Source: Neodontobutis hainanensis (Eukaryota; Chordata; Actinopteri; Gobiiformes; Odontobutidae). From it: a stretch of DNA of 64,000 nt. The stretch is from NCBI GenBank assembly GCA_024349245.1, contig JALDNG010000016.1:1178001-1242000 (forward strand), read 5' to 3'. The position numbers were made by a program, and so were the translations under genes. This document shows, one piece after another, positions 39,225-52,870 of this stretch. The notes under the pieces were generated by a model. The model saw only the letters and a list, made by a program, of their open reading frames with translations. It did no database searches and had not been told where the DNA came from. The first letter of the stretch is position 1. Every line of letters starts with the position of its first letter.

Positions 39225-40555
39225 CTCAAGAAAGCTACAGTATTTCTTAAAAAATAAAAATAAATACATTTAAATTAGGATGGCCTGCCATGCTAAATGG
39301 GTAAAATCCAGCTCAAGCTTTTCTGGACTAATCTATTTGTAAACATCTGGTAATAGTTTAAGTCCATAGTTTATAGCTAATCCAAGAAGCTTCGAACCCT
39401 GAGGAAATGTTGAAGCTGTTCCTTTTTAAAATCATTTGTGATTTCTAAAAAAAAAAAAATCTTCCAACTAAACACTGACTTTGGTTCCTTTGTAATGCAA
39501 TACCAGTTAATTGTCATTATGTTACAAAGAAACAGTGCATTGTAGTTTGACAGCAAGCAAATGTGTGATGGGGCCAACAGTTAAACTTGTGTCAACGCTG
39601 CGTCTGATAGGCCTGATGATCTCTATCTCACTCACGCGCTCTCATTCTCTCTCTCATTCATCTTAAAATGGATTGCTCTGTCACCTGGACTAACACTTTA
39701 CTGAGAGCAGCCATCAATACTTTTTGTCAAAAACTGCAGGCTGTGCCAGACATGTCATCAATCACCATTTACATAAAACAAAGAGCGTTCTATGACTGCC
39801 AGTGAGAAGCAGGTCTGCTCCAGATAAAAGGAGCCATTTCATAGGTCCACAGAGACACTGAGTGCACACAGGCCTACACGTGTTGTCAATCTGAAACCAA
39901 GTGCTGTTGGTTTGCAAACACCAAGCAATAAATCAATGAACTAGAGCTATGACATCTCTCATATCTACAATAGGTTCAGACTCTAAATAGAGAACAAGCA
40001 CCAAAAGCGATATGAAATATAAAATAATAAGAGCAACCTAACTATAACATACTATTGTTCCACATGCATCTGCAGTGTGTCAAAGTCTACCTCTGTTTGG
40101 AAAAGTTCACAAGTCAAGAGATATGAACAACATCTTCTTCCCCTCGTCTTCCTGATATGAAACACGCGCCTCTAAGGCATGGCTAATATAGTCACACCTT
40201 CTGACAGCCCAAAGAAAGCAAGACTTCATCTAATTTATTTAACACAAGATATATGGTAATGCTCCTTATAATTGTTCTTTCCCAAATCCATATTTTGCAG
40301 ACAAATACAGTGAGGAGGCAACAGATTCAGAGATAATGTATTCAGGCAATAGAGTTTGTTATTTTGGAAATAATGTATTGCATAAGCACTAAAAACTGAT
40401 TCAGTAGAAACTAACAAGATTTCTTCGCACCTCAGGTTTAAATAAGGCACATGTGCAGTTGATGTGTACGTGCATGCGTACATCAGCATGCATGCACACA
40501 TAAAGAATTCAATTTGGGAACCATCATTGGAGCGCAGAGGAGAACTGGAAAGTCA
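39225..40555. other. intron, nothing recognised
   Basis: AT-rich with a pyrimidine-rich CTCTCATTC stretch at 39630-39660 and a poly-A run near 39450. No gene. Confidence 0.5.
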
Positions 40556-40990
40556 TATTGCTATAATGCTCAGATTATCAATCATCCTGACACTTTATTG
40601 GCTTTATCACTGTACATACCATTAAAATGATGTCTGGCCCAGATTGTCAGGGGGCAAACATTACACAGGCCAGGATTAAAATGCAGATCCCAAACACCTT
40701 CCCCTCTGCAGCTGAAATTGCACAGGACTCTAGGCAGCCGACTTGGGATGTGCTGTCAGAACAGACATTGCGTTGACACAGAGTCGGGCTGACGAGTAGA
40801 ACGATAGTGTCAAATTCAGGAAATGTGCAGGCTTTCCTCTGTTTATCACACGCTGTAGTCAGTCAATTCACTAAAAGACTGATAACAAATGAGGGGGAGA
40901 AACATCTATTAATCTCCCCTTGCACTCCTAATCAGACATCATTGGCAAACTCCTTTGCACTAGAATGACATGCAGTGAGCCTACTGCTCA
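40556..40990. promoter_or_regulatory. candidate conserved noncoding block
   Basis: TTTATTGGCTTTATCAC, CCATTAAAATGATGTCTGG, CCAGGATTAAAATGC, CTGTCAGAACAGAC and CCTAATCAGACATC. Confidence 0.4.
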
Positions 40991-41049
40991 TGAAGGAACA
41001 TATTAATAGCAACACTTGTGCTATAATTTTGGTGGTTCAGAAGCAGCGA

Positions 41050-41170
41050 GGAAAGCAAATATCCATATTTCAAATGATCTTGACAGTTAAAAGGTTGTTA
41101 ATGGACATTTAAATGCTAGTGCTGCTGCCAAGCTGGCACATAGAGCCATAAAGCAAAGAAATGTCTTCTC
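41050..41170. promoter_or_regulatory. candidate conserved noncoding block
   Basis: CCATATTTCAAATGATC, TTGACAGTTAAAAGG, GTTGTTAATGGACATTTAAA and GAGCCATAAAGC in a compact 120 bp. Confidence 0.3.
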
Positions 41171-41390
41171 CCTCTCAAAACCTTTAATCAAGAGCATGTA
41201 AGGCAAATAGACGTTTCAGTTGTGAACAACAAAAAGTTTTCTAATCCTCTCGTATTTTTAAGTCACTGAATGTATTTTATGATTATTAGTATGGACATCA
41301 AACCTGGCAAGCCATCATTTCTTCATGAAGCAGAAGCATTAAAAGGAAAGGGAGCCTTCCGCAGGTAGAATTAATTTATCTAAAATTGGG

Positions 41391-41461
41391 CAGGCTTTAT
41401 GTGATGCTTTGTTTCTGTAATAGTATGCCCATATCCAGTTTATTCTATGTTTGTTGTTACG
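41391..41461 (+). repeat. duplicated segment, copy 2 (empty site)
   Basis: CAGGCTTTATGTGATGCTTT... then CAGTTTATTCTATGTTTGTT... repeats the flanks of the MITE at 38.8 kb, without the insertion. It could be an old dispersed repeat or a local duplication 2.6 kb away. Confidence 0.6.
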
Positions 41462-41673
41462 GCCTGCATCTTAGAAATCCAACTCAAATCCACAGGGGCG
41501 AGTGTAATTCTTAGGATAGGATAGGAGGCCAGAATAATAATTATATACATCAGCATAACCTAATAAAATGGCACAAAACCTAAAAAGTATATACAAAAAA
41601 AAGCTACTTAAATAATAAGGGTCTGTCGTTATGGGTAACGCAGAATAAACAGTCCTACAGTAAAATGTTGGTA

Positions 41674-41707
41674 TCTGTATGTTTATAGATTGCTATAAAC
41701 ATACAGA
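41674..41707. repeat. perfect 15-bp inverted repeat with 4-base loop
   Basis: TCTGTATGTTTATAG at 41674-41688, loop ATTG, then its exact complement at 41693-41707. It would form a stable short hairpin in RNA or cruciform in DNA. Shorter than a microRNA precursor stem; function unknown. Confidence 0.8.
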
Positions 41708-41709
41708 AA

Positions 41710-43890
41710 AGCAGATTGTACAATGGGAGCATGGTTGTTTCTCAATTAACAAGCTTTCTGCTGGTTTCTGACAATTAAACAGTAAAATACAGAGTACATA
41801 GGTAATATTTGAAAAGATAACTTAAATGGATATAATGTTTGGGGGGAAGGCTACAGTATATTGACAATTTGCAAGCATGCACTTGACTTCAACAATGGCC
41901 CGTTGTTAAGTCAATTCAAGGTACAAGTTGTACTGAGCACTCAGCCTATTGTCACTCAGATTACTAAGAGCACTCCCAAACTGCAGGGGGCAACCACGCA
42001 TCAAAACACACTGAGAGTGCATGGCATTTGAAATTTTTGTTAAAAGCTCAGTTGGCCCTCTCACTTGTTCCTGAGGAAAAAAAAGAAACTTTGACCACAG
42101 CTCCTGATTATCCAAGGACGCAACTGGTAGGACAAAATGGACTATGTGTTTGTTTGTGTTGAGTTCAGGCTTCTGTATAATTTTGTTTGCTTGGTTGTAA
42201 TGTGCAATTTAAATCAAATAGCAAATAATTTATGTGAACATTACTCTAAGCATATGTATTGTTTAGATTATATAAGTTTAATTATGGTATTTTAATTATT
42301 AACTATTAGAGACACTAGGTTAATTTAAATGACTTTGTTTGGTTTGAAGATTCAGTAACATTTATTATTATGGAGGAAGTGTTATTGAGATTTATTTGTG
42401 ATTTATTTGCAACTAATTTATGCTTTGGTTTGTGTATCATAAAGGTTATCAACCTATTCTGTTCCACCCCAATCATCTTTAAGAAAATAAAAGGGAAAAG
42501 AAAGAACAGTTTTGAGTTGTCCTTTGCGTTCATCAGAGATAAAGCAGTTTTCAAGTTTGGGCAGAGCTGTAGTCAGTTAAAAACACACAGAACTTGACAC
42601 CCGTCTTCTCTCTCATCCACTCAAATCATCTTAAAATTAGTACCAAATGCTGGAATAGTAGTAACATATAGTTTTGGTCATGCGCCAGACTCATAATGAA
42701 CTGTCACAGAGGGAAGGCCAGTGGCAGCCGGTGTGAACTACAGACGATGGCAGACAGCAGTCCTTCTGCACCGAGACTTTGAAGCCTGTCACAAAAGGCT
42801 TGAGACAGCACTGTTCTCATTAATCTCCCAAAAGAGAAAATGAATAGGCTCACTGGGCTCGACATTTTTGTTCTCTCATAACGTGAAACACAGAATAGCT
42901 TGGAATGAATCTCCACACATTATGAAAGCTATTATCTTCAGCTGCCAGTCTAAGTGAGAGAGAGAGAAAGTGGGTAATCCAAAACTAATGGGCAGAATGA
43001 GAGGTGCAAAGAAGTAGGGGACTGGGTCACATCACGTATCTTCTGCCTCTCTGTTCCAATTACTAACGGACACTCCCAAAAATGAAACGCGACTGAAAAT
43101 TGAGAAATATTCCGATTTTCATTGAATGGTATTAACTCCTGACTAGGTAAAAGAAAATTGCAGGTGGCTCGAGTTTTGACAATGTATTAAATCTGACACA
43201 ATATTAAACTGATCTTGAGACACAGACTGTCTGGATTATGGCAACAACTAAATTAAATATTCTCATCTTGTGTCATAAAAAAATGTATTACCAAAAGGAA
43301 AGGGATTGGCACAGGAAAAAGTTTTCCATACAATTTTAGTCATACAGCATAGAAAAAACTGATTCAAAAAATTATATTTTTTATTTATTTAAATAGTTTT
43401 TTTTTTATAACATGTACTTGATGGCAGCTGATTTTAGCCTGTTTATAAATGCACAATTGTATTTTTGTATGGATATAAAGTTGATATAAAGGTTTGGTAT
43501 AGACGGAAACTAAAAGAAATGTTTAAAGAAATGTTCTCTTTGGTTAACATTGTCTTTTTATCTTATCACATAATCTTCAATCAGCTGTCTTTGCAAAAGT
43601 TGCATTCACTTGAATTTAACCAGACCCTGAAACAAAAAATTGTTTAAACTCTTTGCATAAGTTTTAACCATTCTCTGTTCTCAAAATGCACAGAGCCCAC
43701 ACACTTGCATCACCATTACCCCAGGAGAACTCTGGTCATACAGTCTTTTTTTTTTTGCTTCCGGATATTCTTTTCAATTCTGGGTACCTCGAGCATCCTC
43801 CACTAGCTCTCCCACTTCAAAAAACACACCTCATAAAAAAATCAGGAGGCCTGTCTGACATGTGTCCCCGTGCCCTGATGGCATGCCAAC
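41710..43890. other. intron, AT-rich, nothing recognised
   Basis: Includes very AT-rich 42170-42370 and 43330-43420 and a GA run near 42955. No gene. Confidence 0.5.
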
Positions 43891-44110
43891 ACCAAAGACC
43901 AACATTGATTTTCTGTAACGCAGGGTCGGATTAGCCCTCTGCAGGGATTAGCTGCCTGTGCGAGGCCTGAGGGTTCGCTCTAAAACTAATAATTAATTTA
44001 AACAGCCGGGTCTATGGAAGGATACACTCACTACATGTGCCAGCGTGGGAGGGGCTTGTTGAGTGACGGGCTGTCTGGCTTGGCATGAAAGAACAGCTGT
44101 GTGCGTCACT
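43891..44110. promoter_or_regulatory. candidate enhancer with paired OTX/PITX-type sites
   Basis: GGATTA cores at 43928-43933 and 43945-43950, same orientation and 17 bp apart, then AAAACTAATAATTAATTTAA and a CGGG-containing patch. The complement TAATCC is the K50 homeodomain consensus. Confidence 0.4.
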
Positions 44111-46305
44111 TATTTGTAAACATACAGTGCATACATTAACACTATCAAATGCAAATATGACAAAAAATATACTGTATATTCTCAACAAGAAATATGAAGA
44201 ACTAACTTCTAATAATAATTTTAGTATAGTATACTTGTTTACAAGAAATTGCTCTGATAATTAAAAGTAACTCGGTAGATGCATATTACTAGTCCAGTAT
44301 CTGCAGTACTCAGTGACACTACTTTTGTTTAGAGTTGAGAGTCAACATTTCTCAAAACACACATTAATAGCAAGAGTTGTAGTTTCACAGTTATTGTTGG
44401 GTAAGAGCACCTAAAATATTAACTTTTAATCACTGCATTTTAGCCTTTCTTTTACTTTCTTTTACCTTCTTTTACCAGGTTCTCGTTTAATAAGTGGCAA
44501 TTCAAGCTTGGCCTTAATGGCTGTAAGAAAATGTTTGTTTTTCAGAAATAACACAAAACAATGAAACAATCATTCTCTTCACTGCAGTCTTATCATCACC
44601 CTCCTTTCTTTAGCTGCCAATAATGCTGCCATAGACAGAGAAGGTAAAGGGATTTCTCCTTGTGTTCAAAGGCTTTGATCTGACTGACACACAAACGGCC
44701 CTCAGATCACTTGTCGACAGACCCTGTTGGGCCTCTCTGCCTGGTTCGCTCATACACTTTGTCCCTAAGAGGATTCCCTACCCTCCTCCTATCTCCCTTC
44801 TTCTCTCCTTTATCCCTTCTTCTTCCTCCTCCTTCTCATTCTTTTCCTCTGCTGTTTGGTGTTTTCAAACATCTGAGAACAGACACGTTGTGAGCTTTAG
44901 AGCACCCAGGGGCCCTGGATCCAGACAGAGTGAGAAAATCAAGAAACTCCACTGTGCCCCCGGTACAAACGCTATCTAACCATTATCACTGGGGAGCTAC
45001 TCTTAAACATCACCAAACGTCTGGACAGCCAGAGAGGACTGTTTGGTCTGTTGTTCACATCAGACTGCAGCTAAACCAATCAAAACCTATTTGTAACAAG
45101 GAATGGGCTAAATATGTTTTAAGTAAGATTATCATGCTATGTAGAAACTCCTTGTATTTTCCAGCACAAACGTGTCAGGAGCATGGACATGAAACACACT
45201 GTCACTGTTTCTTATCTCAATATGACCCTGGGTGCAAAAGTGAGGCAATAGCTTATGATGTCTTACAGCCTGCCTGACCATTAAAACATATTTCCATGCT
45301 GATGGATGTCAGATGTAGCTTTTAAAACATAGCTTGCCCTTGATTTCCCAACTCATATCTACAGTTAACTTTCTCCAAGTATTTTACTAATGGGACAAGC
45401 AAAGTTAAAGTATAAACAAGTTCAAATATTAGTAGAAATTGAAGGAGCGTGGTAAAATCACAGAGGCAGTTATCTCCCACACAGCTTCCTGTCCAAGCCG
45501 TATTAGGTTCTCGGGATGGTGGCTTAGAGAGACAGGTTGTGTTTTTTATAAGAAAGAACGTTGAAAGATGTGAGTATGTTTATCTCAAATGGAAACCGGA
45601 AATGAGATACAGCTGTGATGAGAATGTGGTACAGATGTCTTGCCCCGAAGATGGTTTAAGCACTCTGCCGGGAGCAAAAAGACAATATTGCATAGCAAAC
45701 AAATCATATGCTTGTATATTTTATAAAGGTGTCAGCTGTGATTAAACCTGACTCACATTACAGACATTATCACGCCCATGCCTTGTGATACAAAAGGAGA
45801 TCTTTTAGCAACAATTAAATTAGTGCTTTAAATGCTTTGATGTCTACAGGCAGCTTCCAGCAGCATTTTAGAGTTATAGGATTTATTCATTCACTGACAA
45901 CATTTATCATGTAACCCTGTTAAAAATCATCTCCTTAAACTCAAAGCATAGCAAAACTGCAATCATCCTCTCAAATTCTGGCATCCATATACTGGTGTAT
46001 CTGTCTTCACTTTGCACCCCCGGGCCCTTTAGGAAAGACTGAGATTGAAAGCCATGAAGCGACCAAAACTGCCTAGACCATACCAGAGGAAGTTCCTTTG
46101 TTCCCCTTCCAAAACAGGCTCCAAACCTTTTCTTTTTTCCATCTGGGACACAGCCAAGGGAAGTAGAAGTATGGCTGCCCCTCTGCATGCTCTCTCTTCT
46201 AATATGTTCCATGCCTTTCAGTTGCTTACATCATCAATCTGGGAGATGGGCTGAACATAAACAGTGCTTGAATTATGAACTAAAAGAGACACAGGTTGTA
46301 TCTCA
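44111..46305. other. intron, nothing recognised
   Basis: AT-rich. A pyrimidine-rich stretch at 44780-44850 creates overlapping ORFs without coding signature. An octamer ATGCAAAT lies at 44149-44156. Confidence 0.5.
44449..44477. repeat. short tandem repeat, three units of about 10 bp
   Basis: TTTCTTTTAC-like unit repeated three times with small changes. Confidence 0.7.
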
Positions 46306-46530
46306 AACATAAGTTGGCGCCCTCTTTGCTTTTTTCCGCGTAAAATGCTTATATGGAGAGATCCTAATCGCTGGCGGGGATCCTAAATGACTTTGCATGT
46401 GTTACAGACTGAAGAAAGCTTAGCAGGAGAGAAGAAAAAGAATCAAAATTTCCCCCATCATCAACTTCTAGCTGCAGCCTTGTTATTGACAGCCAAATGC
46501 CAGTCCTAATCATCCTCCTTTTAATGCTCA
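46306..46530. promoter_or_regulatory. candidate conserved noncoding block
   Basis: TTGGCGCCCTC, TTTCCGCGTAAAATGC, GATCCTAATCGCTGGCGGGG and CAGTCCTAATCATCC; CpG-containing within AT-rich intron. Confidence 0.3.
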
Positions 46531-49500
46531 CTTAAAAATGCACACCCCCATGTCAAAACCTGAGTTCACATTAACTCTCCCCAAATCGTCTACTTACTAA
46601 ACATGTCACTAATGAATTATACATCTAACTTCTTCCTCTCTCGTATTTACATGGTGTTTGGGCAGAATTTGTGTATTAGCTGTAAAGTATTTAAGAAGTG
46701 TTGAAATATGCACAAGAGTCAACATCTTAGCCTTACAGTAAGATGTTTACGCAATATCAAAAGACTTTGATGTGCCCATCAAAATGAGTAAGACATATGG
46801 GCGGTTTGTTTTTCACTCGTCAAAACAGAAAATGGAGTGTGTCCACTTGGGCCCTATCAGGTCAAATCATAAAGATCCATCACTGGCATTGCACTCTGCT
46901 AAAACGCTAAGGAAACATATTGTAGATTTTAAGACCCTTTTTATTCAGCCAGACTGTGTACTAAAACTAATTGGATTTCTGTCAATGGAAAATATATATC
47001 CCTGGGACTGCTTTGAACTCAATAGCTTTGACTATCCGACTGTGCATGAGGGAGTGAGACCTTGCCACATGCCAAGCACCAGGGAGGAAAATTAAATCGG
47101 TGGTCAACATAAAATATTAAAATAGTATAGTATCGAATTTTTGAAAAATTATGTCAGGGCTGCACATTATGGCCAGCAAGGCAGTGAATTAAGCTATATT
47201 TAGTGGGTGATAATTGAAATCATAGCTGTAATCATTACCACTGACAACTTTCTAAATAATACCCAATAAATTCCTCCTTTTAAGCAGGGTTTCCGCGACA
47301 GCTGCTGAAAAATAAGAAAATCTCTTTTCCTTTCTTTCCCTTCTCCATCTTCTGCCCCCATCCCCTTTCTCTCCACCACTCACTTTCTCTCAAAGCCAAT
47401 AAAATGTCAGCTTTTATTCTCCTCCTCCAACGTGCTGGCTAGAAGTCAGCAGGACCTTCTAAAGCTCTGCCACTGCAAGCTGAAGGCCTGTAAATCTCTG
47501 TGTCAGTGGCACGCAATCCATCTTGGGATATACAATAAAAATGTGACGCAGTCATAAAAGGAATGGCAACTCTGGCCAGTATATATAATGTGAACAAAAG
47601 GAACATAAAGATGTTCCATTCCATTCACGGTGCTAGACCATGTGAGATGGACTTAGATTGAGGGAGAGAGCAGACTGAGGAATGTTTGAGAAGTCCAAAC
47701 AGATTATTCTTCTCCTATCACTAAGCTTTTGTAGTGTTTAACAGAGATAGTAAATTATGCTCCATATTTCAGACTCACTGACTGTCTTCCCAGCTGTCTA
47801 GTGGCACTGTCCTTCTAGTTAAATAGAATTTAGCTCATTGTGTTGCTGTCTTGCAAATCTCTACCACTCTCATCCATTTTACCTCCCTCTACTCACTCAC
47901 TAAAATATTTACCACATACAATTATTAGATTTTACAAAACAAAACTTATTTAATACAACTTACTAATTATTTTTTTTCTTATATTGTTATTGGAGTATTA
48001 TTAAAAACTAAAATGTGTATAAAACCTGCTGTCTTATGTGCTCATAACTGTCAGATTATTTGTGTATGTAGCTTGACAGGCTTTGATTACTTAGGCATAA
48101 ATTAAGTTTAGATTTTTAGTTATGAACACGTACTCAATTAATATAATCTGGAAGCAATAAATTCTAGGGTTGCTTTGATAAACAACTATGCTGCCGATGC
48201 TTTAAAGAAACAGTAACTGACATACAGCAATTTTAAAAGGCTGCATACAACGGAGTTTAATTTTATTTATTTTTTTTATAACCCCACCAATCTTTAAATT
48301 TCAGTCAGCCCTTCCAGGATCAATATATGTGGTAAGCAGAATTGATATAGAAGGTAGTTTATTTAAAAAAAACTTATGCTATGTACAAACTACAGTCAGA
48401 AAATTACAAAAAAAATTTAAATAATAAAATCACTGTTGGCCAACATTTACATAAGGGATTCACAACCACCAGCTTTAAAAGCTTTTAAATGTACATTTAA
48501 AGTACTTTTATCAGCAAAGGGTAATGATACTGTACTTCCTTCGTTATACTGTGAACTGTATAAAGAGGATAACATTTGCAGCAATTGCACATAGAATGCT
48601 CTAATAACAACTTAAATTGAAGAGATTGGAGAAACAAGACAAGCAATCCCTTAGAGATAACCTCTACATCTCATGTCAACTCACCACGTTCCCAGAGGCA
48701 GTACTTTGTTTAAAAACATATTCCCAAGAAAATAAAAAATATATACTTTTTTCAGCATCGCAGAATCATATAAACAATATCTGCGTCCCTGATATGAATA
48801 TCTTATGTCCTGACAGATCATGTCCTTTTTTAACCCCCCTTAATATATGAGACACAGTTGAGGTTACTCTTTGGCTTAAACAGGCCTTATAGATCAGATA
48901 TGGAGTATATTTTCTTAGCAGCAGCACTGAGTGCCACTACCCCACACACACATACAACCATACACCTCAGTTGAGTGATTTCAAGACTTCATACTGCCGA
49001 TGTTTCATATCCTCTCCTCCTAACTGACATTTTATCTGCATACTGGCATCTCAGCAGATTGAACACTTAGGCAAGACAATGACAGGCTCTCTTCTCGTTG
49101 TCACTTCTCATTCTAGGACCAGTCGAAATGCCTCTTACTGGGCCTCTGCCAATAACAGACCCCCCACCCTCGCCCTTCTCTCCACATCAAACATCACAGT
49201 CTACCTTGCTTGGATAGAAAAGAGTACTTGATGTCTGTGACACTCATTTGTCAATTAGCAGGCCTCTTTCTGTGTTGCCACTCAGCAACTTGAAAGATAG
49301 AGCGGCGTCTGTGATGAATTAAGAAAGACAGATGAGTGAGGCATGAGCGCCGCAGTAATACTATAATGTTCTTTAGATATGAATATAAAATGACACAGCT
49401 GACAGGCTATACAAGGTTTTATTTCATTTCTCTGTGTACCAGGCCTCCCTACTTTGTCTTCTTTGTTCTCTTTTCATCAGACTACTTACATCTCATTTTG

Positions 49501-52500
49501 ACAGCCGGGCGACATTTAGAGCACTTTCGTTTTTAAAGCACGAGTTAGCATACTTGATTTGTCATTAAAATGCAAAACGCCTGCCATCACCAACATAGCC
49601 CGGGTGCACAGAGACCCCCTCAGACGCACACTGTCATGTCTAGAGTTAGAACACACACAAATAAAGGTACCAGACAAGTGTCTAGAATACTAAATCCAAC
49701 AACACAACTCTCTGCCAACGGCCAACTGAATTTCAGTACTCCAAAATTTGGGGTTTATCTAATCTGCTATTTATTTACATGCTCTTCCTATATTCAATCC
49801 AGCTAGATTCAACTTTGACCGTTTGACCCACGACATATTAATTTTGTGCAAAATAGCAATTCAAAACAAATATGTTAAATATTTCCCTGATCCTTTGATT
49901 AACTATAGCCTGCTTCCAAAAACAAACGGAAAGTGGTTGTTACTACTTTACTGTTACTGTTGTTCTGTAATAGCTGATATAACTGACTGTAACAGAGTAA
50001 ATATAATCTAACAAGACAGATCAAAGTAAAATAGAGACAAAATTTTAGCATCCACAAACCCTGTTGCTGAAAGATTGTGATTTGTTTACCAAAATGCCAT
50101 GTCAAATCTCAGATGGGTATCACTGCTCTTCCTGTGTTATGCGTTCTTCTCCTTCTGGACCCAAGTGCTGTGCTAACACTGCATGTAACAGAAGCAGACA
50201 TCCAGAGAGCATCCCAGACACAGAGGGGAATCATGTCAACAAAGCACAAGCCCCCTTCACTGCACTGTGTACACACCTGACCTGAAACAAAGTGGACCAC
50301 ACAATCATATCCAAGGCAGAGATGTCCCTGAGAGCCACACTTCCCAACACATTGATGAGACAGGCTGACACTGCGGCTCACTGTGGGAGAGGTGTAGGTG
50401 TGACAGGCTGCTACCATAATTTCATCCTGCCATTACCTGCCCAGCCACTCAATGTTATGCTCACACAAACACTGAATGGAAGCAAACATGTACAGACAGA
50501 CGTGAAATGTATACAAGGCACAAGAGTCACTACCTTCCTTCTTATTGACTTGTTGTCAAGTTGTTGGATCAGTTTTGTCAACAGAGCTGACAGAAATAAG
50601 CATATTAGCCACTATAAACCCTGGTTATGTCTCCTTGTTGTTGATTTGAAGAGGTATATGATGCTTAAGTCTCTTTTTTTCAATGCCATTTACATCTCTT
50701 CACACTTGGGTAGGCTTCAGAAACTAAAATGGGGTCATTGTGTCAGTTAAAAAGTCTAGCTGCATCTAGAACAGGGCCTGGCAAAACTTTATTCCTAGAA
50801 GTTGGAGCTGGGATATCTTACAGATTCTAAAGTAGATAAAACCAGCAATTTTTTTCTTACTCAAACAACTGCAAATATTAACAAAGATTAATGAGAAATC
50901 AGCTTGTCATCTCTGACCTGTGAAAACTGGGACTGTGGTATATCAGCGTTATATTTAAGGTGCATTCTTACAGGGATCAAAACGCTGGGGGGTTGGCTAT
51001 GCCTTGGCTAGCATATAACAATATAACATGTTGAGCTGCTTATTGAATTTCAGCTTCACCCACTCATGACCTTCCAACACGGTCACGTAAGCATCTCCAG
51101 ACATAGCAGCGAAGGAGTTTATGAGAGAACCGTGGCTGTGTGTGTAAGGAGGAGTGGAAGTGTACTGCGTGCATGACCAGGCTGCAGGATGCACTGTTGT
51201 GTGAGGACAGCTGTTTTATGGGTTTAAACAGATTCAAATGTTGCCAGGGGCGTACAATAGTATAGTTGCAACACTGTTATCATGAGGCTGTGTTGCATCA
51301 GAAAGTGACTTAGTGACTAACAACTGTTAATATTTTAGTATATATAGTGCAGATTTATAGCAAACACAGCAGGTTCAATGCTTTAGAAAACATGAATGCA
51401 TATTTGTTATCAATCCATGATCATAAGGTGTTTGTGGTGTTGATGATGTCAGCACATTTCAAGTTTGGAGAAAAAACAGATACCATTATGAATTGCTGCA
51501 AATAAAGCCAGTGACAACACATTTTTATTACAACTAAAAAGCTTCTGGTGTGTATGTGGGTGTTCATACAAGGTATATGTATATTGATGCTTTTTATTCT
51601 GTTATATATACTACAGCACACACATGACTTACTATTCAAATCCATTTTCACTTGTCCCTTTTACAGCAGAATACAGTCTATTCATTATAGCTCCTGTCTG
51701 CTTCTCCAAATTGTGAATACACTGACAACTCTCTTATTGAAGTACAGCATTAATTATCCAAAAAATCATTCATAGAAAACCCTGAACCATCCCTTTAACT
51801 TCATTTTAAAGACAATGTCTGGACAACATGCAGGTTTCTTGTCTATATAAGAAATGAATAAAGAGCAATAGAACAGAGCATCATGGCCCACTGATACAAG
51901 CCCCTAATGATTTAAGCACCCCTTCTTCACTGCTTCTCAGCCCATCCCATGCTTTAATGTTTGGTAATGATATCTGACATGTGAGATTAACTGAAGAGAA
52001 AATTAATAATGAATTAGTAATCTCTGGGTAATAAATATTTGATTCTAAACATCAAGTCCTTAATGTGACAGGTTCAAGGGCAAGAAACATTATGCCCGCC
52101 TTGATCTTCCCAAAACCAACACATATAAAACATGTTTCAGTCAGCCCTCATGAAGCTACTAAATGTAACATGAGTTTTTTTCCCTACTGCACTCGCGCAC
52201 ACCTGCTTACCAAAATACTCTGGACCACCACAATTCTAGTTCCAAAATTTATTGCGGTTCTAGGGTTTATTCAAACCAATGTGTGCAGATTACATATTCT
52301 ACTATTGTGTAACAGTAAAAAAAATACTTAATTTGCATAGTCACAAAAATAAATGGCTTGTGTGACATTAGATTGCCCCATAATCTCTTCTTCACCCACT
52401 TTATTTCCCAGTCCAGCTTACTGTGTGTTAGGCTGTTATTTTGAAATGTGAGTGTAAATCAGGTAACTGAGAGCTTCATATCTCCAGAATAGACAGCTGC

Positions 52501-52635
52501 CTCAAGATGACAATTTTCAACAAGAAACGCCTCAGTCTGTATTGAGACAGCTTCATGGCCTGACAATCATGAAAAGGGCTTCAGAAACAAAAGCACCTTA
52601 AAACCATCATCACTTCTCTTTTACTTGCCAGATCA
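46531..52635. other. intron, no gene seen
   Basis: Six kilobases of mainly AT-rich sequence (extreme at 47930-48430). The 152-codon plus-strand ORF at 50292-50750 and smaller ones lack motifs or family resemblance. No RNA or mobile element recognised. Confidence 0.5.
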
Positions 52636-52870
52636 ACTATGCTAGTCCCGCTGCTGAAATGGCAGCCCCCTCTGAAGCAGCTGTCATGAGGTGTTCCTTC
52701 ATGTCCTGACAGAGGAATCTTTTCTTCTATTTGCCCCCCAAATTAGCATGTCACATTTATCGATCAAGCCTTTAATCCTGCCCCAGCATGGCACCAGCCG
52801 AGCCCATGTACTCATTCAGCTCTTTGATGTCTTGAAGACATTCTGACCACCTACAGAACAAGGGCACATT
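52636..52870. promoter_or_regulatory. candidate conserved noncoding block
   Basis: GAAGCAGCTGTCATGAGG, GTCCTGACAGAGG, CCAAATTAGCATGTCAC, TTATCGATCAAGCC and TTTAATCCTGCCCCAG. Confidence 0.4.

Noticed and set aside
39380..39420. GGGTTCGAA-like B-box on the minus strand
   Set aside because: No A-box or acceptor stem at the expected distance, so not a tRNA gene.
50292..50750. 152-codon plus-strand ORF, the longest in the intron
   Set aside because: Composition of an AT-rich random frame, no motif or membrane pattern, and nothing to suggest expression.
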